From the NCBI GenBank assembly GCA_964528085.1, contig CAZGRE010000065.1:1-5379 (forward strand): a DNA stretch of 5,379 nt, read 5' to 3'. The stretch comes from B2-G16 sp964528085. GTDB taxonomy: Bacteria > Bipolaricaulota > Bipolaricaulia > UBA7950 > UBA9294. Position 1 is the first letter of the stretch. Each line of letters starts with the position of its first letter. The notes under the pieces are model-generated. The model saw nothing but the letters and a program-made list of their open reading frames with translations. It ran no database searches and was not told the DNA's origin. The translations under genes and the position numbers were made by a program. Shown piece after piece: positions 1 to 5,227 of the stretch.

Positions 1-41
1 CCCGTCTAGCAAGCCGCCGTTATGCGTAATCACCTATTCCC

Positions 42-70
42 TTGCTTACACCCGGGTGATCCGTTAAACT
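42..70 (+). promoter_or_regulatory. Possible sigma70-like promoter for the inositol operon
   Basis: A TTGCTT hexamer at 42-47 is followed after exactly 17 bases by TAAACT at 65-70. The -35 box matches the consensus at only 3 of 6 positions and the -10 box at 4 of 6, including the key T, A and final T. The stretch from 62 to 77 is locally AT-rich in an otherwise GC-rich leader. Transcription would begin near 76-78, leaving about 340 bases of untranslated leader before the first gene. The call rests on spacing and position only, and would not hold if the organism is an archaeon. Confidence 0.4.
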
Positions 71-144
71 AAATTGAGGAGGCAGGCTGACCTGGTAAGG
101 CAGGTTATTCCCACATAAGCTACGCGTACGCGGAGCAAGCGACG

Positions 145-168
145 GCCGCAGGGTAGAACCCTGGCGGC
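145..168 (+). promoter_or_regulatory. Strong hairpin in the leader
   Basis: GCCG at 145-148 and CAGGGT at 149-154 pair with ACCCTG at 158-163 and CGGC at 165-168. That makes ten base pairs, mostly GC, closed by a three-base AGA loop and interrupted only by a bulged G at 164. It is the most stable local structure I can see in the leader. No T run follows, so it is not an intrinsic terminator. Confidence 0.5.
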
Positions 169-367
169 GGAGGTCCCTTGTCGGAGGGGGCGGGGGTTCG
201 CGCACACAGCTTCCTCGAAGGGGAAGCCGCCTCTAAATGGCCTGCTCCTATCTGCTGTACAGTTGGATTTTTTAGTGCTAGCAGGGGTTGGGATACCGAC
301 TATGTGCGACCGAGAAAGGGTAGGTTGCCGGATTCGTTCCACCGGATATCGGGCAAAAACGGAAGTA

Positions 368-407
368 CTCCTAAAAGACCGGTTTCACCGAAAGGACGAA
401 AGGAGGG
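368..407 (+). promoter_or_regulatory. Shine-Dalgarno site with possible masking hairpin
   Basis: AGGAGGG at 401-407 is a strong ribosome binding site ten bases before the ATG at 418, and it decides that start. CTCCT at 368-372 is complementary to AGGAG at 401-405. Inside the loop, CC 379-380 and TTTC 383-386 can pair with GAAA 390-393 and GG 394-395. If formed, this stem would hide the ribosome binding site. Whether it forms is inference. Confidence 0.45.
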
Positions 408-417
408 ATTCGCAACC

Positions 418-1518
418 ATGAACCGTATCAAAATCGCTATCGTCGGGATCGGGAACTGCGCCAGCTCCCTGATCCAGGGGATCCACTACTACCGGGAGAA
501 GCGCCCGGAAGATGCGATCGGCCTGATGCATTGGGAGATCGGAGGGTACAAACCGGGCGACATCGAGGTCGTCGCCGCCTTCGACATCGACAGACGGAAG
601 GTCGGGCTCGATGTGCACGAGGCAATCTTCTCCCCCCCGAACTGCACGACGGTATTCCACCGCGACCTCCCCAAGTCCGGGGTCATCGTGCGAATGGGAA
701 AGGTTTTGGACGGGGTCGCGGATCACATGGCAAGCTATGACGAAACCCGCACCTTCCTCCCGGCCGACGAGCCAGAACCGACCGAGGAAGAGGTGGTCAG
801 GGTACTCAAGGAATCCGGGGCCGAGATCCTTCTGAACTACCTCCCCGTCGGCTCCGAGGAGGCGACCCGGTTCTATGCCGGCTGCGCGCTGAAGGCCGGG
901 TTGGCGTTCATCAACAACATCCCGGTCTTCATCGCCAGCGACCCTGAAGGGGAATGGCCGAGGCAGTTCGCAGACGCCGGCCTTCCGATCATCGGCGACG
1001 ACGTCAAGTCCCAGCTCGGGGCGACGATCGTCCACCGCGTCCTGACCGACCTGTTCGCCAAGCGCGGGGTGAAGCTGGAGCGGACCTACCAGCTGAATAC
1101 GGGCGGGAACACCGATTTCCTCAACATGCTCGCCCGCGAGCGCCTCGCTTCCAAGAAGATCTCAAAGACCGAGGCGGTCCAGGCCGTGACCGCAAGCCGT
1201 ATAGTCGACGACAACATCCACGTCGGCCCCAGCGACTACGTCCCTTGGCAAAACGACAACAAGATCTGTTTCATCCGTATAGAAGGGAAATTGTTCGGCG
1301 ATGTGCCGATGAACCTCGATCTACGCCTGTCGGTGGAGGACTCGCCGAACTCAGGTGGGGTGGTGATCGACTCCATCCGCTGCGTCAAACTCGCGCTGGA
1401 GCGAGGGGAGCGCGGGGTACTGGAGGGGCCGTCGGCCTACTTCTGCAAGCACCCGCCGCACCAGTACACCGACGACGAAGCCTTCCGGATGACCGAGCAG
1501 TTCATCCAAGGCGGATGA
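418..1518 (+). CDS. ino1: Inositol-3-phosphate synthase (myo-inositol-1-phosphate synthase)
   Basis: This 366-residue cytosolic enzyme converts glucose 6-phosphate to L-myo-inositol 1-phosphate with bound NAD, the entry step for inositol solutes and inositol lipids. The N-terminus has the Rossmann motif VGIGNCASS (residues 9-17). Family blocks follow: YLPVGSEEA (141-149), FIASDP (171-176), GDDVKSQLGAT (193-203, with the active-site lysine), LNTGGNTDFLNM (226-237), SKKISKT (245-251), FGDVPMNL (293-300) and DSPNSGG (308-314). Length and block sequences closely resemble Mycobacterium tuberculosis Ino1 (about 367 residues) rather than the longer eukaryotic form. An open frame runs upstream to 178, but I choose the ATG at 418 because of its Shine-Dalgarno site and the homologue's N-terminus. 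The next gene starts ten bases after the stop. Its product is the substrate of the next enzyme. Confidence 0.96.
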   Translation: MNRIKIAIVGIGNCASSLIQGIHYYREKRPEDAIGLMHWEIGGYKPGDIEVVAAFDIDRRKVGLDVHEAIFSPPNCTTVFHRDLPKSGVIVRMGKVLDGVADHMASYDETRTFLPADEPEPTEEEVVRVLKESGAEILLNYLPVGSEEATRFYAGCALKAGLAFINNIPVFIASDPEGEWPRQFADAGLPIIGDDVKSQLGATIVHRVLTDLFAKRGVKLERTYQLNTGGNTDFLNMLARERLASKKISKTEAVQAVTASRIVDDNIHVGPSDYVPWQNDNKICFIRIEGKLFGDVPMNLDLRLSVEDSPNSGGVVIDSIRCVKLALERGERGVLEGPSAYFCKHPPHQYTDDEAFRMTEQFIQGG

Positions 1519-1528
1519 GAGAACAGGG

Positions 1529-2848
1529 ATGAAGTGCCTGATCCTCGCAGCGGGGAAGGGGAGGCGACTGCGAGAGATGGGAGAGAGCAAGCCGCTCATC
1601 CCTATCTTGGGCGTCCCCCTTCTCGAACGCGTCATCCGGACCGGATTGGAGAGCGGGGCGGACGAATTCTACGTCGTTACCGGGTATGAGGGCGAGCGGG
1701 TCCGCGATCTCCTCAACCGGCTCGGAGAGCGCCTCGCGATCCGGATCACGCCGCTGGTGAACGAGGAATGGGAGAAGGGGAACGGTCTCTCCGTACTTAA
1801 GGGGAGGGAGGTTCTGGACGAGCCGTTCTTCCTCTTCATGGGGGATCATCTCTTCGATCCGCAGATCGCCCGTGCATTGACAGCCGAACCGCCCCCTGAG
1901 GGGGGGATCGCCCTTGCAGTCGACGAAGATATCCGCAATCCATTCGTCGATATGGATGACGTCACGCGCGTCAAGGCCGAAGGCGGGAGGATCCTTGATA
2001 TCGGCAAGGGGCTCTCCGAGTTCAACGGGTTCGACACCGGGATCTTCCTCTGTTCTCCGGCGATATTCGATGCCGTGGAGCGAAGCATGGACCAGGGTGA
2101 TACGACCCTATCCGGGGCGGTGCGGATCCTCGCCAAGGAGGGACGCGCACGGGCGATACCCGTAAGCGGCTTCTGGACCGACATCGACGATCCCGCGGGA
2201 CTGAGGAGGGCGGAGAAAGCCCTGCTCAGACGCCTTCGCGACAAGGTAAACGACGGGCCGGTGGCCCGCCATCTGAACCGGCCCGTCTCGGCTCTCCTCT
2301 CCCGCCATCTCGTGAAATTTAAGATCACGCCCAACCGGATCTCCCTGTTCTCGTTCCTCTGCTCCCTTATCGCCGCCGGGCTCTTTTCACTCGGCGGGTA
2401 TCTCCCCCTGGCACTCGGCGGTCTCCTCGCCCAGTTCGCCTCGATCATCGACGGCTGCGACGGGGAGGTGGCGCGGCTTACGTATCAGACGAGCGAGTTC
2501 GGCGGCTGGTTCGATGCCGTCCTCGACCGGTATGCCGACGCCTTCCTGGTCTTCGGTCTGACCTGGCACCTCCTGGCAACGAAGACGAGCGGTTTGGTCA
2601 TTTTCATCGGGTTCATGGCGATCATCGGCTCGTTCATGCTCAGTTACACGGCGGACAAGTACGACAGCCTGATGCGCAGGCGGATCGAGGGAGGAGGGAG
2701 GGCCGGGCTCCGGTTGGGAAGGGACGTGCGCGTCTTTCTCATCTTCCTCGGCGCGGTGACGAACCAGGTCCTCCCGGCGCTGGTGGTGGTCGCCGTTTTG
2801 ATGAACCTCGAGGTCCTCCGCCGGATTAGGCTCGCGTATGTCGACTAG
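1529..2848 (+). CDS. Bifunctional CTP:inositol-1-phosphate cytidylyltransferase / CDP-inositol:inositol-1-phosphate transferase
   Basis: The 439-residue fusion fits the IPCT/DIPPS enzyme of DIP synthesis. Residues 1-230 are a nucleotidyltransferase: LAAGKGRRL (6-14) with K21-P22, the GNGLS segment (84-88), GDH with metal-binding D106, and WTDIDDP (216-222). It would make CDP-inositol from CTP and inositol 1-phosphate. Residues 255-439 are a membrane CDP-alcohol phosphotransferase with a complete D-x2-D-G-x2-A-R-x8-G-x3-D-x3-D motif: D308, D311, G312, A315, R316, G325, D329, D333. About six hydrophobic segments are visible (roughly 270-290, 291-307, 336-349, 354-373, 401-412, 414-427). This half would join CDP-inositol to a second inositol 1-phosphate, giving phosphorylated DIP. 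The ATG lacks a well-spaced Shine-Dalgarno site, suggesting coupling to ino1. A phosphatidylinositol-type acceptor is the main alternative, but the fusion and the upstream ino1 favour DIP. Confidence 0.92.
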   Translation: MKCLILAAGKGRRLREMGESKPLIPILGVPLLERVIRTGLESGADEFYVVTGYEGERVRDLLNRLGERLAIRITPLVNEEWEKGNGLSVLKGREVLDEPFFLFMGDHLFDPQIARALTAEPPPEGGIALAVDEDIRNPFVDMDDVTRVKAEGGRILDIGKGLSEFNGFDTGIFLCSPAIFDAVERSMDQGDTTLSGAVRILAKEGRARAIPVSGFWTDIDDPAGLRRAEKALLRRLRDKVNDGPVARHLNRPVSALLSRHLVKFKITPNRISLFSFLCSLIAAGLFSLGGYLPLALGGLLAQFASIIDGCDGEVARLTYQTSEFGGWFDAVLDRYADAFLVFGLTWHLLATKTSGLVIFIGFMAIIGSFMLSYTADKYDSLMRRRIEGGGRAGLRLGRDVRVFLIFLGAVTNQVLPALVVVAVLMNLEVLRRIRLAYVD

Positions 2849-3407
2849 CATCGAACGCGCCGAACGGGAGATCCGACGGGTCATTGCGGCCTCGCCGGTC
2901 CCAGAGGACCTGCGCCACGCCGACAACACCCTCGAGTGGCTCCTCCGGTTGGCACCGGATGCCGGCCCGGCACTCCGGCTGGCGGCGCTCGGGCATGACA
3001 TCGACCGTGCCGTCGAAAAGATGAAGGTTAATCGCTCTGACTTCGAGGATTACGACGGGTTCAAGGCTGCTCACGCCCGCAGCGGAGCGAGGATACTCCG
3101 CCCGATCCTGATCGGATGTGGCGTGAAGAAGGATATCGTCGATGCGGCCTGCCGCTTGGTGGAACACCACGAGGTCGGAGGGGATCCTGTATCCGACCTT
3201 CTGAAGGACGCTGATGCCATCTCCTATTTCGACGTCAACCTCCTCCACTATTACCGACGCGAAGGCTGGGACGAGACGAAACGGCGGTCGCTCTGGGGAT
3301 ACTCCCGCCTCTCGGAGCGAGGAAGAAGGATCGTCAGGAACTTCCGTTATGAAGAGGAGGAGCTGAACCGCCTTTTGCAAGAGGTAATCCGCGAGAGCGC
3401 CGGCTGA
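2838..3407 (+). CDS. HD-domain protein, putative metal-dependent phosphohydrolase
   Basis: The 189-residue soluble protein has no signal peptide or membrane segment. It carries the spaced signature of the HD superfamily: H27 (in LRHADNT), H53-D54 (in GHDID), H110-H111 (in VEHHE) and D124 (in LKDADAIS), the usual metal ligands of phosphohydrolases. The first 20 residues and the charged C-terminal part (from about 150) look helical. Its ATG lies inside the end of the preceding gene, an 11-base overlap in another frame, with a weak GGATTAGG ribosome site upstream. The two are therefore probably translated together. The substrate is not known from sequence. Position in a DIP operon makes removal of the terminal phosphate from phospho-DIP a reasonable guess; a nucleotidase or a regulatory HD protein are alternatives. 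Domain call firm, function speculative. Confidence 0.85.
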   Translation: MSTSIERAEREIRRVIAASPVPEDLRHADNTLEWLLRLAPDAGPALRLAALGHDIDRAVEKMKVNRSDFEDYDGFKAAHARSGARILRPILIGCGVKKDIVDAACRLVEHHEVGGDPVSDLLKDADAISYFDVNLLHYYRREGWDETKRRSLWGYSRLSERGRRIVRNFRYEEEELNRLLQEVIRESAG

Positions 3408-3408
3408 T

Positions 3409-3423
3409 GTCTCGGGAGGAGAC
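3409..3423 (+). promoter_or_regulatory. Small hairpin just after the operon's last stop codon
   Basis: GTCTC at 3409-3413 pairs with GAGAC at 3419-3423 around a five-base loop, starting two bases after the HD gene's stop. A pyrimidine-rich stretch follows at 3436-3447, but with no real T run. It could help define the mRNA end, though it does not meet the usual definition of an intrinsic terminator. Confidence 0.2.
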
Positions 3424-3483
3424 CATCACGTTGATCCTCTTCTTCCAATCGTGCATAACATAGCCCTCACCGCCTACATCTTA

Positions 3484-3504
3484 TAGACGATTGTCTACCT
3501 TTTG
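3484..3504 (+). terminator. Weak candidate terminator between convergent genes
   Basis: TAGAC at 3484-3488 and GTCTA at 3493-3497 form a five-pair stem with a four-base loop. CC and then TTTT (3500-3503) follow on the + strand. A second GTCTA copy lies at 3504-3508. The stem is short and AT-rich, so it would be a weak terminator for the operon. It also overlaps the stop codon of the opposing pseudogene at 3495-3497. Confidence 0.25.
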
Positions 3505-4163
3505 TCTACAGCGACCGCAAAACAACCCAACAAGTAGCCAGAAGAAGGGGTTATGTTCCAGAGGAGGACCGTCCCATCCCAGGACCCGGAGGCGAGGAGC
3601 CCTCCGTCAGGAGAGAACGCCACCGTCCGGGGAGAACCCAACCGCATTGACTGAACTAGTGTGACCCTTAATAGCATGCACTCCTTTACCTCTTGCCACA
3701 TCCCAGATGATTCCTCTGTCATCCGAGGCAGAGGCGAGAAACCGCCCATCGGGAGAGAACGCTACCGAGACCCCCAAAGTCAAGTTCTCGGCAGCATCGA
3801 TCTTAAGGGCACGTATCTCCTCGCTCGTCGCCACGTCCCACAGCCCCTGACCATACGGTCCCCTGAGGCGGAGGCGAGGGTCTTCCCATCCGGTGAGAAG
3901 GCGACCGAGCGAACCGGGGCAGTATGGCCGCGGAAGAACCTAACCAGTTCCAAGGTTTCCTCATCTCGCAGTTCGATCCCAAGCGATGTCGCCAGCGCCA
4001 AGTACTCGCCGTCGGGCGAGTAAGCCACCTGGGTTATCCACCCCATCCCGAGTCGGGCCACTGCCCCTTCAGGAAGCGGGATCTGCACCCCTTCCCCACA
4101 AGCTGCCGCCGAACCGAGGTAAAGAGGAATCACTACAAGCAAGAGCGCACCTAAGGCCTTCAT
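3495..4163 (-). pseudogene. Exported WD40-repeat (beta-propeller) protein, frameshifted
   Basis: The - strand ATG at 4161-4163 has an excellent AAAGGAGGG site (4170-4178) and begins a signal peptide of about 21 residues ending SAAAC, a permissible though atypical lipobox. WD40 blades follow. Five copies of the (A/G)-(F/Y)-S-P-D-G blade motif and tails such as LWDVATSEE, IWDVARGKG and VLLWNITPS are visible, but in three reading frames. The frame changes first within GGGG at 3844-3847, just before LWDV. It changes again where two copies of an FSPDGG-coding segment lie 19 bases apart (3618-3636 and 3599-3617) instead of about one blade apart; the middle frame then stops at 3607-3609. The last frame ends at TAG 3495-3497. 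The remains hold four to five partial blades, whereas a closed propeller usually has seven. The role was probably protein binding outside the membrane. The first shift could be a sequencing error; the second looks like a real rearrangement. Confidence 0.85.
3599..3636 (-). repeat. Out-of-phase tandem copies of a WD40 blade motif
   Basis: Two adjacent 19-base segments (3618-3636 and 3599-3617) match at 14 of 19 positions, and each encodes FSPDGG in a different frame. Normal blades repeat at roughly 40-45 residues, so most of a blade is missing between them, or a short segment was duplicated. This marks the second break in the pseudogene. Confidence 0.7.
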
Positions 4164-4277
4164 CGAAATCCCTCCTTTTGCAAGGGAGGAGTCGGGCTTT
4201 CCCGCCCTCTGTTGAGGCCTCGGACGCTACCATCAATTCGAGGAAGAGATCTCTCAAGCTCTCCCCTCACATGGTGC

Positions 4278-4309
4278 CAGTGTAGCACTTGCGCCAAGAC
4301 TTGACACTG
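4278..4309. repeat. Inverted repeat / two-tier stem-loop
   Basis: CAGTGT at 4278-4283 is inverted as ACACTG at 4304-4309, and CTTG at 4288-4291 pairs with CAAG at 4295-4298 inside it around a CGC loop. The outer arm has another partner: GCCAGTG at 4276-4282 is complementary to CACTGGC at 4330-4336. This could be an operator for a dimeric regulator or an RNA structure; neither is proven. Confidence 0.35.
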
Positions 4310-4379
4310 TCGGAGATTTGGGCGGGAGCCACTGGCTGAGACAACTTTAGACTGCCCTCGCCCCAAACCTGGTCGCACG

Positions 4380-4407
4380 TTGCCCACAGCCGCCGAGGTG
4401 TTACACT
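4380..4407 (+). promoter_or_regulatory. Candidate promoter giving a leaderless mtnP transcript
   Basis: TTGCCC at 4380-4385 and TACACT at 4402-4407 are separated by 16 bases. Transcription starting six to eight bases after the -10 box would begin at about 4413-4415, on or next to the ATG at 4415. No Shine-Dalgarno sequence lies at a usual distance; GAGGTG at 4395-4400 is 14 bases away. Position and the missing ribosome site support each other, but the -35 match is partial. Confidence 0.45.
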
Positions 4408-4414
4408 GATCATC

Positions 4415-5227
4415 ATGGATCAGCAAGCGATGATCGGAGTTATCGGCGGGTCCGGATTCTACGAACTCGGTCTCCTCACAGAGGCGAAGCTACTCACGAT
4501 CCACACACCGTACGGGCCGCATTCGCCCGGGCTTTACACGGGGACGATCGGCACGATTCGCGTCTGCTTCCTCCCCCGGCATGGCACCGGACACACGATC
4601 CCGCCTCACCGCGTCCCGCACCGCGCAAACCTCTGGGTGATGCACACCCTCGGGGTCAAGCGGCTCTTCTCCGTCTCGGCGATGGGCGGGACGCATCCCG
4701 AGTACCGGATCGGGGATGCCGCCGTCCCCGATCAGATCATCGACTGGACCAGGCAGCGCAGCCAGACGTTCTTCGATGGCCCCGAGGTCGTGCATACGCC
4801 GTTTGTCGAGCCGTTCTGCCCACAGCTTCGCTCTGTGCTCTTAGCAGCCGCGCAAGAGACCGGCCTGCGCTGTCACGAAGGAGGGACGGTAGTGGTCTTC
4901 GAAGGGCCGCGGTTCTCTACAAAGGCAGAGTCCAGGCTGTTCCGGGACGTCCTCAAGGCCGACTTGCTGAGCATGACAGCAATGCCAGAGGCGATCCTCG
5001 CTAGAGAACTCGGGATATGCTATGCAACGCTCGCCATGGTCTCCGATCTTGACGCGTTTGGCGAGGACACCGTCAGCGCTCACGACGTCAACGAGGTGAT
5101 GCGCCGGAGCCTGCCCGCGATCGCGGAGGCCATCGAGCGCGCCATCGAAAGGGTTGCGGGCATGGTAACGTGTGAGGCGTGCCAGCCACCTGAGGGATCT
5201 CCGTATCGGCGCACACCAAACAGCTAG
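4415..5227 (+). CDS. mtnP: S-methyl-5'-thioadenosine phosphorylase
   Basis: The 270-residue cytosolic enzyme cleaves methylthioadenosine with phosphate to adenine and methylthioribose 1-phosphate, recycling a by-product of polyamine synthesis and other S-adenosylmethionine reactions. Family motifs are complete: GGSGFYE (residues 11-17, phosphate loop), RHG (55-57), HRVPHRAN (65-72), EGPRFSTKAES (163-173), SMTAMPE (186-192) and SDLDAF (210-215). D211 and D213 match the two aspartates (220 and 222) that select a 6-amino purine in human MTAP, so adenine-type specificity is likelier than the thioinosine specificity of some bacterial relatives. Identity to human MTAP is clear through EPFCP and GICYA. 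Near the C-terminus is CEAC (253-256); archaeal thermostable MTAPs also carry cysteines near the C-terminus. The first ATG is preferred; a second at 4430 would still keep the phosphate loop. The gene stands apart from the inositol operon. Confidence 0.93.
   Translation: MDQQAMIGVIGGSGFYELGLLTEAKLLTIHTPYGPHSPGLYTGTIGTIRVCFLPRHGTGHTIPPHRVPHRANLWVMHTLGVKRLFSVSAMGGTHPEYRIGDAAVPDQIIDWTRQRSQTFFDGPEVVHTPFVEPFCPQLRSVLLAAAQETGLRCHEGGTVVVFEGPRFSTKAESRLFRDVLKADLLSMTAMPEAILARELGICYATLAMVSDLDAFGEDTVSAHDVNEVMRRSLPAIAEAIERAIERVAGMVTCEACQPPEGSPYRRTPNS

Larger units (their letters stand above)
77..417 (+). promoter_or_regulatory. Long GC-rich 5' leader with several inverted repeats
   Basis: There is no credible gene between the window start and 418. 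Several inverted repeats are visible: CAGG 83-86 with CCTG 91-94; ACCTG 90-94 with CAGGT 101-105; GCCGCAGGGT 145-154 with ACCCTG 158-163 and CGGC 165-168 (three-base loop, one bulged G); GCTTCC 209-214 with GGAAGC 222-227; and CCTGCT 241-246 with AGCAGG 280-285. A 10-base palindrome lies at 123-132 and a run of six T at 268-273. I looked for the conserved cores of RNase P RNA, tmRNA, SRP RNA and common riboswitches (SAM-I, TPP, cobalamin, glycine, c-di-GMP, fluoride, ydaO) and recognised none. It may be a regulatory leader, an unrecognised small RNA or decayed sequence. Confidence 0.35.
4164..4414. other. Intergenic region between divergent genes
   Basis: No credible open frame is present. 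It holds the ribosome binding site of the - strand WD40 gene (4170-4178), which can pair with GGAGG at 4185-4189. It also holds a stem-loop candidate at 4278-4309, an isolated TTGACA at 4301-4306 with no matching -10 box at the right distance, and a promoter candidate next to the phosphorylase start. I found no convincing promoter for the WD40 gene. Confidence 0.6.

Noticed and set aside
77..290. Known structured RNA (RNase P, tmRNA, SRP RNA, riboswitch) or tRNA
   Set aside because: The conserved cores I know were not present, and the GTTCG at 196-200 lacks the other parts of a tRNA.
178..417. N-terminal extension of ino1 by 80 residues from an upstream start
   Set aside because: The extension is low-complexity translation of leader sequence. 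The strong ribosome site precedes 418, and the mycobacterial homologue's conserved sequence begins near that ATG.
385..1035. 216-residue open frame on the - strand
   Set aside because: It lies opposite the strongly conserved ino1 gene, has no recognisable motif, and is expected from GC-rich codon use.
1846..2448. 200-residue open frame on the - strand
   Set aside because: It is antisense to the cytidylyltransferase fusion, Arg/Ser/Pro-rich and without domain features, so a GC shadow.
2387..3380. Two open frames on the - strand (204 and 184 residues)
   Set aside because: Both lie opposite the CDP-alcohol transferase half and the HD protein, whose motifs are clear on the + strand.
3661..4285. 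Three + strand open frames of 76 to 120 residues
   Set aside because: They are antisense to the WD40 pseudogene or its upstream region. The - strand reading shows blade motifs; the + strand reading shows no recognisable domain.
4301..4306. Perfect TTGACA -35 box
   Set aside because: No acceptable -10 box lies 15-19 bases downstream, and it falls inside an inverted repeat.
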